Part shown: positions 45,315-54,558 of the stretch, one piece after another
Layout of the letters: every line of letters begins with the position of its first letter
Numbering within the stretch: the stretch's first letter is position 1
Source of the DNA: Undibacterium cyanobacteriorum
Lineage (GTDB): Bacteria; Pseudomonadota; Gammaproteobacteria; Burkholderiales; Burkholderiaceae_D
DNA length: 64,000 bases
Direction of reading: 5' to 3'
Assembly (NCBI RefSeq): GCF_031326225.1
Contig: NZ_CP133720.1
Location: 1,798,001-1,862,000, forward strand
Made by a program: the position numbers and the translations under genes
The notes under the pieces: model-generated
What the model was told of the DNA's origin: nothing
Database searches by the model: none
What the model saw: the letters and a program-made list of their open reading frames with translations, nothing else

Positions 45315-47435
45315 ATGAGTACAGTTGAAGTCAAAGTCCCTGATATCGGCGACTTTAAAGAAGTTGAAATCATTGAAGTGATGGTCAAAGTCGGCGATAC
45401 AATTAAGGTCGATCAATCGTTGATTACGGTGGAATCTGATAAAGCCAGCATGGAGATCCCATCCAGCCATGCGGGTGTGGTCAAAGAATTGAAAGTCAAA
45501 GTCGGTGATAAAGTCGCCGAGGGCAGCTTGGTATTGTTGGTTGAAGTGAGTGCGGGTGCGACAGTAGCTACGCCCGCTCAGCCTGCCGCAGCTCCAGCAG
45601 CATCAGTGCCAGCCGCTCCTGCGGCCGCTGCATCGGCTGCACCAACGGCAACAACTGCGAGTGCCGGTCCAGTCGACGTGAAAGTGCCAGATATCGGTGA
45701 CTTTAAAGAAGTTGAAGTGATCGAAGTGATGGTGAAAGTTGGCGACACGATCAAAGTCGATCAATCTTTAGTGACAGTGGAGTCCGACAAAGCAAGTATG
45801 GAAATTCCATCGTCGCATGCTGGTGTGGTTAAAGAATTGAAAGTAAAAGTCGGCGATAAAGTGGCTGAGGGTAGTTTGTTATTGGTGGTGGAAGCTAGTG
45901 GTGGTGCTAGTGCAGCAGCGGCACCGGCTGCTCCTGCTTCTGCACCAGCTCAGCCAGCACAAGCTGTAGCACAAGTAGCAGCACCGGTCGCTTCAAACTA
46001 CAGCGGACAAGTTGACATCGAATGCGACATGATGGTCTTGGGTGCAGGTCCTGGTGGTTACTCAGCCGCGTTCCGCTCTGCCGATCTTGGCATGAGCACA
46101 GTACTTGTTGAGCGTTACTCTACCTTGGGTGGGGTTTGCTTGAACGTCGGTTGTATCCCGTCGAAAGCACTTTTGCATGTTGCGGCAGTGATCGATGAAA
46201 CGGCAGCCATGTCGGGTCACGGCGTCACCTTCGCAAAACCGCAAATTGATCTCGATGCATTGCGTGCCCATAAAGACGGTGTGATTAAGCAAATGACTGG
46301 TGGTTTGGCTGGCATGGCGAAGGCGCGCAAAGTCAACATCGTGCAAGGTGTTGGGCAGCTCGTGAGTCCCTATCACATCGAAGTGACAGCGGCGGATGGC
46401 AGCAAGAAAGTGGTGCAGTTCAAGCAAGCGATTATTGCGGCTGGTTCTTCTGTCGTGAAGTTACCGTTTGTTCCAGAAGATCCACGTATCGTCGATAGCA
46501 CCGGCGCTTTGGAGTTGCGTCAAATTCCGAAACGGATGTTGGTGATTGGCGGCGGTATTATTGGTCTCGAAATGGCGACCGTGTATTCGACTTTGGGCGC
46601 TCGCATTGACGTCGTCGAAATGATGGATGGTTTGATGCAAGGTGCCGATCGCGATATGGTCAAAGTCTGGCAGAAGCACAATCAACATCGCTTCGACAAT
46701 ATCATGACGAAGACTAAAACCGTGGGCGTGGAAGCTTTGCCTGAAGGGATTAAAGTTACGTTTGAAGCAGCTGAAGCAGGCGCACAAGCACCAGCACCGC
46801 AATTGTACGACTTGGTCTTGGTTGCAGTAGGTCGCAGCCCGAACGGTAAGAAAATCGCTGCGGAAAAAGCTGGTGTTGCGGTCACAGATCGTGGCTTCAT
46901 CAATGTCGATAAACAAATGCGCACCAACGTACCGCATATCTTTGCGATCGGCGATTTGGTTGGTCAACCAATGTTGGCGCACAAAGCGGTACATGAAGCG
47001 CACGTGGCAGCGGAAGCCGCCGCTGGACACAAAGCTTTCTTTGATGCGACGGTGATTCCTTCGGTCGCTTATACTGATCCAGAAGTGGCGTGGGTTGGTG
47101 TGACCGAAGATGAAGCGAAAGCCAAAGGCTTGGCGATTGAGAAGGGCGTATTCCCGTGGGCTGCTTCCGGTCGCGCTGTGGCAAATGGCCGCGCTGAGGG
47201 TTTCACTAAATTGATCTTCGATGCCGAAAGCAAACGCATTATCGGTGGAGGTATCGTCGGTACGCATGCTGGCGACATGATCGGTGAAGTCGCTCTGGCG
47301 GTTGAAATGGGAGCTGATGCGATTGATATCGGCAAGACCATTCATCCACATCCAACTTTGGGTGAATCAATTGGTATGGCAGCCGAAGTGTATAAAGGTG
47401 TCTGTACTGATTTGCCACCGCAGCGCAAAAAGTAA
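45315..47435 (+). CDS. lpdA: Dihydrolipoamide dehydrogenase E3 with two N-terminal lipoyl domains
   Basis: A 706-residue flavoprotein. Lipoyl domains at about 2-80 (Lys43) and 120-197 (Lys160) are almost identical to each other and to the E2 domain, joined by Ala/Pro linkers. The E3 core follows: FAD site VLGAGPGGYSAAFRSADLG, redox disulfide GGVCLNVGCIPSK, NAD site IGGGIIGLEMATVYSTLGA and C-terminal HPHPTLGE. One lipoyl domain on E3 is known in betaproteobacteria and Neisseria; two is less usual. The gene closes the operon 15 bases after aceF. Confidence 0.96.
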   Translation: MSTVEVKVPDIGDFKEVEIIEVMVKVGDTIKVDQSLITVESDKASMEIPSSHAGVVKELKVKVGDKVAEGSLVLLVEVSAGATVATPAQPAAAPAASVPAAPAAAASAAPTATTASAGPVDVKVPDIGDFKEVEVIEVMVKVGDTIKVDQSLVTVESDKASMEIPSSHAGVVKELKVKVGDKVAEGSLLLVVEASGGASAAAAPAAPASAPAQPAQAVAQVAAPVASNYSGQVDIECDMMVLGAGPGGYSAAFRSADLGMSTVLVERYSTLGGVCLNVGCIPSKALLHVAAVIDETAAMSGHGVTFAKPQIDLDALRAHKDGVIKQMTGGLAGMAKARKVNIVQGVGQLVSPYHIEVTAADGSKKVVQFKQAIIAAGSSVVKLPFVPEDPRIVDSTGALELRQIPKRMLVIGGGIIGLEMATVYSTLGARIDVVEMMDGLMQGADRDMVKVWQKHNQHRFDNIMTKTKTVGVEALPEGIKVTFEAAEAGAQAPAPQLYDLVLVAVGRSPNGKKIAAEKAGVAVTDRGFINVDKQMRTNVPHIFAIGDLVGQPMLAHKAVHEAHVAAEAAAGHKAFFDATVIPSVAYTDPEVAWVGVTEDEAKAKGLAIEKGVFPWAASGRAVANGRAEGFTKLIFDAESKRIIGGGIVGTHAGDMIGEVALAVEMGADAIDIGKTIHPHPTLGESIGMAAEVYKGVCTDLPPQRKK

Positions 47436-47460
47436 AAGTGTTGCCTCCGTAAAGTTGTGA

Positions 47461-47491
47461 AAAAATCCCCGACATGTTCGGGGATTTTTTT
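47461..47491 (+). terminator. Terminator of the pyruvate dehydrogenase operon
   Basis: A strong stem AAAAATCCCCGA / TCGGGGATTTTT with loop CATGT, followed by T residues. Confidence 0.93.
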
Positions 47492-47728
47492 GCTTTCACA
47501 GTGAAATCATTTTGTTGATTGGAACCTCCTTTGCCGAGGAGGGCAGGCGTGTGGGACAAGAATGTGGCAAATTGTGTCTTTGGTGCACTGCAAAATAAAA
47601 CTTTCTTGTGGTAAATAATTGTTTGCGCAATACTGAATTTCAGTGCAGGCAGTTGCTGCAGTTATGTGTCAATGCGTTCCAAGAAAGTTCTCTTTTTTTG
47701 CTCGTCTCACTCACACATGGGGCAGATT

Positions 47729-48583
47729 ATGTTGCCGCGTCTTGATGCCATTATGGCGGTCTTTTTTCGACTGATGTCGCGCACACGCTTGCGCTTCATC
47801 CTCGAACTTAGTTTGATGTTTGTGCTGGTGTGGTGTGGTTGTGCTCTTCTCATCTACACGTTTGAACACGGCATCAACCCTCGCATTCACGATAGACTCG
47901 ATGCGATTTATTATCTGTTGGTGACGATGACGACCTCGGGTGATTCAGCGGTGACACCGATGACCACGGGCGGACGTGTCGTCATGAGTTTTGCCTTGAT
48001 CTTATCAAAATTATTGACCGCGCTTCTTTGTGCTGTTGCGGCCGCCGTCTTGATCGACCATAAACTCAAAGTTGAAATGGGGTTGAAAATGCACAAGCTA
48101 AATAATCATATAGTCATCATTGGATGGAACTTAAAGGGCAGCCAAATCGTATCCAGTTTCCGTAAGAATCCGAGCTTGCAAAAAGAGGAAATTGTCGTGA
48201 TGGCCGATATCGAACAGAAACCCGTCGACGACCCTTTGCTGTATTTCACTCGCTCGCCATATCCGATCCGTGGTGATGCCATCGAGCGCGCTTGTCTCGC
48301 ACAGGCGAGGGTGATTGTGATCTTGGCCAACTATGGCGAACGTCAATATGCTGACGCACTGACTGCGGTCAACTGTATGATGGCTCGCAAAGAAAACCCA
48401 GAGGCCAAAGTGGTGGCGGAATTGCTCGACCCAGGACAGCGTCTTTATCTCGAGACTTCAGGGGCTAATTCAGTGGTGAGCATTGGTGACGTGGGTGGCT
48501 TCTTATTGGCCGAGGCAGTGGCAGGTAGCCAAGAAGCACAATTCTTGTTGAATGCCGTGGCGCGGCGCGCGGCCAACGGCTAG
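47729..48583 (+). CDS. Two-TM channel with RCK domain and unusual filter
   Basis: A protein of about 284 residues. TM1 (LELSLMFVLVWCGCALLIYTF), a pore loop with TMTTSGDSAVTP, TM2 (VMSFALILSKLLTALLCAVAAAVL), then a cytoplasmic TrkA-N-like regulator domain (NNHIVIIGWNLKGSQIVSSF). A K+ channel filter would be TVGYGD; here TTSGDS replaces it, so selectivity may differ. The start at 47729 has GGGG 7 bases upstream; GTG at 47666 or ATG at 47717 would lengthen the N-terminus. Confidence 0.78.
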   Translation: MLPRLDAIMAVFFRLMSRTRLRFILELSLMFVLVWCGCALLIYTFEHGINPRIHDRLDAIYYLLVTMTTSGDSAVTPMTTGGRVVMSFALILSKLLTALLCAVAAAVLIDHKLKVEMGLKMHKLNNHIVIIGWNLKGSQIVSSFRKNPSLQKEEIVVMADIEQKPVDDPLLYFTRSPYPIRGDAIERACLAQARVIVILANYGERQYADALTAVNCMMARKENPEAKVVAELLDPGQRLYLETSGANSVVSIGDVGGFLLAEAVAGSQEAQFLLNAVARRAANG

Positions 48584-48616
48584 TCAAGCTATCCTTCACC
48601 TTATTGGTTTGGGTGT

Positions 48617-51067
48617 TTAGTCCTGTGCTGCGATATCAGTATTATTCTCAAGAACAGTCCATTCTTGCACACTGGTATTGATGAAGCCGCATTCACGCAT
48701 TGCTACGGTCACAGTTCCGGAATCGATCATTTGCTGCAATAACGGGAACACGCTGTCTGCAACTTTTTTTCCCAATTCATTGCGACTCACTGCAAAATGT
48801 CTTGTTCCATGCAAGCTGACAGCAATGCCAGGAATTGGAATCAAGCGACAAGATTCAAATTCGATGCTAAGGTCATCGTTCGGTGGGAAAGGGGCGAGTA
48901 CGGCATCAACTTCCCCAGCGCTCAGCATATAAACCATTTGCCGCCATGTCTTTACGTCGACGCAGAAGTTGGCTCCTAAGTTTTGTAAAGTCTTCCAATC
49001 AACGCTCCAGTCTTTATTGCTGGCGATCCGTAGTTGTTGAATATCATGCAGATTGGTGCTGCTCAAGGCGTGCGAATTACCAACGCGGGTGTATACACCA
49101 ACCACCGTCTGACCATCTCGAATAAACGGACCAGACATCAAAATTTCTCCTACGAACTCTTGCAGATCATTTCTCCATGCGGTGGTTGCCAACCCTGTCA
49201 ACAGGCCCTCACGTAGTTTTGCAATGCCTTGAGCGTAGCTGTCGACTGCGATTAATTCGACACCGGTATTCGGTAAGCCTTCTTGCATGGCGCGTAAGAA
49301 GAGGGCTAGTTCGACGACATCGCGGCGGCTATGGGGACCACCAAAGTAGCTGACCTCTTTGATAGTACGATCACCCAAGAAAGCATAGTAGTCGTCGAGT
49401 ACATCTTTGGGAACACCGAGTTTTGCTTGTATGCCGATCGCATTGGGGGCGGTTAAGGGCAGATTGAGGATAATCGTGGTTCCTTTGTTCGGTTCCGATT
49501 GAATATCGATTTTCCCGCCGAAAGCTTGTGTAACAACGTTGTATGCAAGGTGCATGCCGAGGCCGCTGCCACCTTTGCCAAGCTTGGTGGTGAAGAAGGG
49601 TTCAAAGATGCGTCGTAGTACGCTGGCTGAAATTCCGAGACCGTTATCTTCGAAACGAATCAGCACATGTTGGTCGTCAAGTTTGTGCGCACTGAGGCGC
49701 ATCGTACCAGCGTCGATTCCTTCAAACGCATGCAGGATGGCGTTGTTGATGAAGTTGATGATGACTTGGCTTAAGGGGCCGGGATATGAGTTCATTTGAA
49801 TGTCGTCATCGACATCTAAAATCAGCTGATGATGTGTGTTTTTCAAGCGCGGTGCCATCGCTAATGCGGTTTCTTCTAACACTGCCTTAAGCGAAAAATC
49901 GCGACGTTGGCCAGAGTGCTGGTCTGCCGATAATTGTTTGAAGCTCGCAATGAGAGTGGCGGCGCGGTCGAGATTCTGTATTAATATGGTTGTTCCGCGA
50001 AGGGCGTCATCGAAAAACTCGTTGAGTGCGCGTCGCGTCAAACCAGTGCTGCTCTCTTGTTGAAGTTTTTTGGTGACGTCCGACAAAGTGCTTCCAACTA
50101 ATAGTGCATTGCCAATCGGAGTGTTGAGTTCATGCGCAATGCCTGAAACGAGGTTTCCCAATGCAGCATTCTTTTCACTTTGCACCAGCTCATTACGCGC
50201 TCCTTCCAGATTTTGCAAAGTATCGATTAGACGCGCATTACTGGTGGCTAAGGCTCGAGTGCGTTCTTCGACACGTGCTTCGAGGATTTCATTTGCGGCG
50301 CGTAGTTGTTCACGGAGTTGGTCGGATTGTTTGAGTTCTTGTTGCGATTGCTGCCGTGACCACAGTAGATACAGCACAATCGCGAAGATCCATATAAAGA
50401 TAATGATTAAGCGAAAATGCGCGGCAGTGATCCAAGGACCTCGAAACTCTAATTTTTTAAGCGTAAGGGTGTGATCTCCCTGCACAACATTGCCGCCGGT
50501 GACAATGCTCATCGAAATGACGCGATCCAGTTCGGGACCGAGATGTTTTGATGGTAGCGGATGTTCTTGTATCCACCAAGAAGACACCATGAATTGACTC
50601 AAGTTAAAGCTGACTTCGGCACTTTCTTTACTTGGGTCGTACACGATCTCATGCGGTTTGAGCGTGATGCTTTGCTGATCTTTGGAGTAGGCGGGATTGA
50701 AGTTGCGAATGAACAGCCGAATTTGATTGGCACTTTCGGGGCCGCTGCTTTCGAGATGGATACGTAAAGTGTCGAAGCGACGCAAATCGACGCCATCATT
50801 ACTTTCTTCTAAGCGAATGGCTAATTCGCAGAAAGGCCATTGGTAGGTGCGATCAATTTTGCAGTGGAGAACTTTCTGGTTCGCGTCTTGCTTCAAACTA
50901 GCGACACTTTGTCCACCCTCCGGCCGATCATCGACCACTGTGAAGCGAGATTCGGGTAGTTGATCGATACGCCAGCTTTGCCACATTAAATGTTCGTGGG
51001 CGAGTAAGGCAGCAATGGTGATCGCCACCAAAATGAGCAAGATACGATTGAACAGGCGATTCACCAT
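48617..51067 (-). CDS. Sensor histidine kinase with C-terminal solute-binding-like domain
   Basis: An 816-residue membrane kinase. TM1 at about 8-24, a periplasmic beta-rich sensor (25-217), TM2 at 218-236, and a coiled coil. The kinase core has HisKA SGIAHELNTPIGN (His312) and ATPase motifs FINNAILHAF, DNGLGIS, FEPFFTTKLGKGGSGLGM. Residues about 550-816 resemble a periplasmic binding protein of the SBP_bac_3 type (TGLATTAWRN, GPFIRDGQTVVGVYTR, LRIASNKDWSVDWKTLQNLG, GEVDAVLAP), but no membrane helix separates them from the kinase, so they should be cytoplasmic. No response regulator gene is adjacent. Confidence 0.85.
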   Translation of the reverse strand: MVNRLFNRILLILVAITIAALLAHEHLMWQSWRIDQLPESRFTVVDDRPEGGQSVASLKQDANQKVLHCKIDRTYQWPFCELAIRLEESNDGVDLRRFDTLRIHLESSGPESANQIRLFIRNFNPAYSKDQQSITLKPHEIVYDPSKESAEVSFNLSQFMVSSWWIQEHPLPSKHLGPELDRVISMSIVTGGNVVQGDHTLTLKKLEFRGPWITAAHFRLIIIFIWIFAIVLYLLWSRQQSQQELKQSDQLREQLRAANEILEARVEERTRALATSNARLIDTLQNLEGARNELVQSEKNAALGNLVSGIAHELNTPIGNALLVGSTLSDVTKKLQQESSTGLTRRALNEFFDDALRGTTILIQNLDRAATLIASFKQLSADQHSGQRRDFSLKAVLEETALAMAPRLKNTHHQLILDVDDDIQMNSYPGPLSQVIINFINNAILHAFEGIDAGTMRLSAHKLDDQHVLIRFEDNGLGISASVLRRIFEPFFTTKLGKGGSGLGMHLAYNVVTQAFGGKIDIQSEPNKGTTIILNLPLTAPNAIGIQAKLGVPKDVLDDYYAFLGDRTIKEVSYFGGPHSRRDVVELALFLRAMQEGLPNTGVELIAVDSYAQGIAKLREGLLTGLATTAWRNDLQEFVGEILMSGPFIRDGQTVVGVYTRVGNSHALSSTNLHDIQQLRIASNKDWSVDWKTLQNLGANFCVDVKTWRQMVYMLSAGEVDAVLAPFPPNDDLSIEFESCRLIPIPGIAVSLHGTRHFAVSRNELGKKVADSVFPLLQQMIDSGTVTVAMRECGFINTSVQEWTVLENNTDIAAQD

Positions 51068-51270
51068 AGTTCTTCTGATCTTTAATTGAGAGGTTGACTG
51101 GGCGAGTGTCGTGACCGAATTTTACTCGGAAATAAAAGAGGGAAAGTTTCCAAATATCAAGAAAACGAGGGACTGTGGCAAAAATGAGTAAAGCTTCTTT
51201 TTTGTTCAGTATAAGAAGGTAACCGGGCGCATAGTGTGGTTTGTTAGTGAAATTAAATTGAAATGAAGGT

Positions 51271-51298
51271 TTGTTACACACATTTGCGTTAATATATT
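51271..51298 (+). promoter_or_regulatory. Candidate promoter of the TSUP permease
   Basis: TTGTTA (51271-51276), a 16-base spacer and TATATT (51293-51298), in the 323-base AT-rich divergent spacer 51068-51390. Nothing else is recognised in that spacer. Confidence 0.45.
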
Positions 51299-51390
51299 TA
51301 AGATATTTTAGATTGGGCGCTGATTCGGTACGGGCGAACTAATCTTTTCCAATTAACCAAATCGATCTAGTTCGAAAAAGGGGGAGTTCA

Positions 51391-52353
51391 ATGCGTTTCA
51401 ATTTGCATTGCATGATGCCGTTGGTCTTGTGTTTGAGCGCGTGCTCAGAGGATATGAATCAAAAGGCTTTAACCCCGAAAGCCTTGTTACTGCTGTTTTC
51501 ATTGATGGCTTTGATGTTTATCGGGTTGTGGGTGCGCTCATTGCTAAGAATGCGACGTGAAAATCTAGCCTGGAACTGGCCTCGCCCGATTGAACTGGCG
51601 GTAGGCGCAGTTACGGACTTTTTTGATACTTTGGGCATCGGAGCCTTTGCGCCAAGTACAGCGATTTTTCGTTTGGCGAAGATTGTGCCGGACGAGCTGA
51701 TTCCGGGCACTCTTAATGTGGGTCATACTTTACCTACTATTGCTCAGGCTTTGATCTTCATTCAGATTGTCGATGTGGCGCCAAGCACGTTATTGCCGAT
51801 GATTTCCGCTGCGGGTATCGGTGCATGGTTAGGTACCAAATTGGTCGGTGATTTACCACGCTTTCAAATTCGCTTAGGGATGGGGTTCGCCATGCTTTTG
51901 GCGGCCAGCATTATGTTGCTGTCTTTGTTGGGTGTGTTACCCGCGGGTAAAGATGCTCTGATGTTGGCAGGGTGGCAGTGGTGGGTCGGAGTGATCGGCA
52001 ATTTTGTGCTGGGATTGCTGATGCCGCTCGGGATCGGTCTGTATGCGCCATGTATGATATTGGTGAGCTTGCTAGGGATGAGTCCCTTGGCCGCATTTCC
52101 GATCATGATGGGATCATGTGCCTTTCTAATGCCCATCAGTAGCGCAGGCTTCTTTCAAAATCGACGTTACCAAGTTTCTTCTGCCTTGGGTTTGGCAATG
52201 GCGGGTGTTCCCGCGGTGTTGTTGGCGGCTTTCTTGGTCAAGTCATTGGAGCTCGATACTTTAAGGTGGGGCGTTGTTGGGATTGTGACCTATGTGGCTC
52301 TGAGTATTTTGTATTCGGCGTGGCGCGATCGTCGGCGTACAGCGAATTCATAA
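51391..52353 (+). CDS. TSUP (TauE/SafE) family permease
   Basis: A 320-residue multi-pass transporter with about eight membrane segments in two repeats; the first repeat starts LAVGAVTDFFDTLGIGAFAPS and the second WWVGVIGNFVLGLLMPLGIGLYAP. The family exports or imports sulfonates, sulfite or related anions; the substrate here is unknown. The N-terminus from ATG 51391 reads like a lipoprotein leader (CLSAC); a second start at 51454 (MNQKALTPK), also with a GAGG site, omits it. The first has GGGGGAG 5 bases upstream. Confidence 0.82.
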   Translation: MRFNLHCMMPLVLCLSACSEDMNQKALTPKALLLLFSLMALMFIGLWVRSLLRMRRENLAWNWPRPIELAVGAVTDFFDTLGIGAFAPSTAIFRLAKIVPDELIPGTLNVGHTLPTIAQALIFIQIVDVAPSTLLPMISAAGIGAWLGTKLVGDLPRFQIRLGMGFAMLLAASIMLLSLLGVLPAGKDALMLAGWQWWVGVIGNFVLGLLMPLGIGLYAPCMILVSLLGMSPLAAFPIMMGSCAFLMPISSAGFFQNRRYQVSSALGLAMAGVPAVLLAAFLVKSLELDTLRWGVVGIVTYVALSILYSAWRDRRRTANS

Positions 52354-52496
52354 TTGGCAGATGAGGCGCGGATGCTGGGATTCACATATCTCACTTATCT
52401 GAACGGACACGGTTAGCGTCCGGCGCGTTGGCAGCAGCGTCCTCGCTCACTTCAAAACCAAGCCCAACGCCATGCCCTTCGTCAAGCTCAGCGATG

Positions 52497-52533
52497 AAAG
52501 GAAGTTTGCTTCGGCTCTAAGCTTCCTTTTTTT
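52497..52533 (+). terminator. Terminator after the TSUP gene
   Basis: An 8-bp stem AAAGGAAG / CTTCCTTT with a 17-base loop, followed by T residues. Confidence 0.72.
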
Positions 52534-52550
52534 ACGCTCTTTTCTAGTTC

Positions 52551-52566
52551 AATCAAACGTTTGATT
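52551..52566. promoter_or_regulatory. Perfect palindromic operator of the TetR gene
   Basis: AATCAAACGTTTGATT, a perfect 16-base palindrome 20 bases before the tetR start. TATGCT at 52574-52579 could be the -10. It is likely the autoregulatory site of the TetR gene that follows. Confidence 0.62.
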
Positions 52567-52586
52567 TATGTGTTATGCTGTCACGC

Positions 52587-53279
52587 ATGAAAACAAAGAA
52601 CGCATCAAAACAAGTTTCAAGCGAAGCTACAGTCGATAAACGTGCAAGTCGTTCGGACGGGCAAGAGGCACGCGAACGCCTCTTCATGGCAGCCTTGAAA
52701 CTATTCGCCGAACAAGGCTATGCAAAGACTTCCACGCGCGAAATTGCAACAGCAGCTGGAGTTAATATCTCCGCCATCAGTTATTACTTTGGCGATAAAC
52801 AAGGCTTATACCGCACGGTGTTCTGCGATAAACGCTATGTTCCTAATCTTCCTCATGACTTTTATGACGACACGCAACTGAGCTTGCGCGATGGTGTGGC
52901 CGCGCTCGTCAGAATGAATGTTGATTGCCTGACGCAAGGTGAAATTGCACAAAACTTTATGCGCCTGTATATCCGCGAAATGGTTGATCCGACCGGTTTG
53001 TGGCAGGAAGAAATTGAGGCAAACATTCAGCCTGTGCATCAAGGTTTTGTTCGATTCTTGGCGCGACATTTGCAAGTCGCCCGTGTGGATGATGATGTAC
53101 ATCGGCTCGCCTTTGGGATCGCAGGATTGGCATTAAGTTTGATTGCCAACGGGGATGTGATTGCCATTGTTCGACCGAAGTTGGTGCAAAGCCAAACGTC
53201 GATTGATGTGTTTGCGGATCGTTTAACCGATTATGCGCTAGCCATGTGTGAGGCTGAGCGACAGAGACGCCGTGATTAG
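52587..53279 (+). CDS. TetR-family regulator, CecR/DUF1956-like
   Basis: A 230-residue regulator of the RND pair downstream. HTH: RERLFMAALKLFAEQGYAKTSTREIATAAGVNISAISYYFGDKQGLYRTVF. The C-terminal domain (FMRLYIREMVDPTGLWQEEIEANIQPVHQGFVRFLARHLQ) is of the DUF1956 type. ATG 52587 is preferred; 52575 would add 4 residues. If TATGCT at 52574 is the -10, the message may be leaderless. The adaptor gene follows by 62 bases. Confidence 0.88.
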   Translation: MKTKNASKQVSSEATVDKRASRSDGQEARERLFMAALKLFAEQGYAKTSTREIATAAGVNISAISYYFGDKQGLYRTVFCDKRYVPNLPHDFYDDTQLSLRDGVAALVRMNVDCLTQGEIAQNFMRLYIREMVDPTGLWQEEIEANIQPVHQGFVRFLARHLQVARVDDDVHRLAFGIAGLALSLIANGDVIAIVRPKLVQSQTSIDVFADRLTDYALAMCEAERQRRRD

Positions 53280-53341
53280 GACGCGAAATGAATTAGATCG
53301 TAATGAATAATTTTTGAATATGAGATAAGGGTAATGTGAAG

Positions 53342-54550
53342 ATGAAAAACGACGCGAAGAAAATGAAATGTCAGATGACTGCGAACTACACAGTTGGAAT
53401 GCTTGCATTGGTGTTTCTCAACTTGCTGTATGTCTTGCCAAGTGCCGCTGAACAGTCCGATAGTTCAGCAAAAGCGAAAGCTGAATCTGCAAAAGCAAAG
53501 CCCACAAAACCTGCTTTGACGATCACCATCACGCAGGTGGGGAATGGTCAAATGCAAAGTCGTTTAGCCGCGAACGGCAATATCGCCGCGTGGCAAGAGG
53601 CGAGTGTTGGATCTGAGTCGAACGGCTTGCGTATAGCCGAAGTGATGGTGAACGTGGGCGATCGCGTCGCTAAGGGACAAGTGCTAGCGCGCTTCGCCAG
53701 TGAAGCGGTGCAAGCCGATTTGCAGCAGGTGAAAGCGAGTTTGGCGGAAGCTGAAGCCAGTGCCAATGAGGCGATCGCAAATGCCGATCGCGCGCGCGGG
53801 TTGCAAGCCAGTGGTGCGATTAGTAAACAGCAAATTGGACAATATCTTACTGCAGAGGCGACCGCCAAAGCACGTGTCGCTGCCGCAAAATCAGCCCTCG
53901 ATGTCGCCAACCTTCGTATGAAATATACGCAAGTGGTCGCGCCGGATCATGGGATTATTTCGGCACGCATGGCGACTGTAGGTGCAGTTGCTGGTGCCGG
54001 CACGGAGTTGTTCCGCCTAATCCGCCAAGGACGATTAGAGTGGCGTGCGGAAGTGACTTCAGCTGAGTTGAGCCAGCTTAAACCAGGAACGGCAGCGACG
54101 ATCACTGCACCCAACGGTGAACAAGCTAGTGGCAAAGTGCGTATGGTGGCGCCAACTGTCGACCTGAATAATCGTACCGGCTTGGTGTACGTCGACATCG
54201 ATTTAAGTAAGAGCAAAACGGCAGATCAAAGCTTTAAAGCGGGCATGTTCGCAAAGGGCGAGTTTGTATTGGGTAGTTCGCAAGCCATGACGATTCCGCA
54301 ACAAGCGGTTGTGGTCCGCGATGGATTTAGCTATGTATTTAAGCTGAACCCGGATCAACGTGTTTCGCAAATAAAGGTTCAAACTGGTCGACGCATGAAA
54401 GTGAATGGCATCGAACAAGTTGAGGTGATCGGCGGTATCAATGCCGGCGCCCAAATTGCTGCCAGTGGCGTGGGATTTTTGAATGACGGTGATGTGGTCA
54501 AAGTCGCGAGTGCCGCAAGCGACGCCGGTGCGAATTCTGTTGGTAAATAG
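53342..54550 (+). CDS. RND efflux periplasmic adaptor, second system
   Basis: A 402-residue membrane fusion protein with a signal peptide (MLALVFLNLLYVLPSAAEQ). The lipoyl half is EASVGSESNGLRIAEVMVNVGDRVAKGQVLARF, then a coiled coil (about 105-175), and the second half YTQVVAPDHGIISARMATVGAVAGAGTELFRL. It has no lipobox, unlike the adaptor at 1.4 kb. GTG 53336 is an alternative start. The pump gene follows after 8 bases. Confidence 0.92.
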   Translation: MKNDAKKMKCQMTANYTVGMLALVFLNLLYVLPSAAEQSDSSAKAKAESAKAKPTKPALTITITQVGNGQMQSRLAANGNIAAWQEASVGSESNGLRIAEVMVNVGDRVAKGQVLARFASEAVQADLQQVKASLAEAEASANEAIANADRARGLQASGAISKQQIGQYLTAEATAKARVAAAKSALDVANLRMKYTQVVAPDHGIISARMATVGAVAGAGTELFRLIRQGRLEWRAEVTSAELSQLKPGTAATITAPNGEQASGKVRMVAPTVDLNNRTGLVYVDIDLSKSKTADQSFKAGMFAKGEFVLGSSQAMTIPQQAVVVRDGFSYVFKLNPDQRVSQIKVQTGRRMKVNGIEQVEVIGGINAGAQIAASGVGFLNDGDVVKVASAASDAGANSVGK

Positions 54551-54558
54551 GAGCTGAG

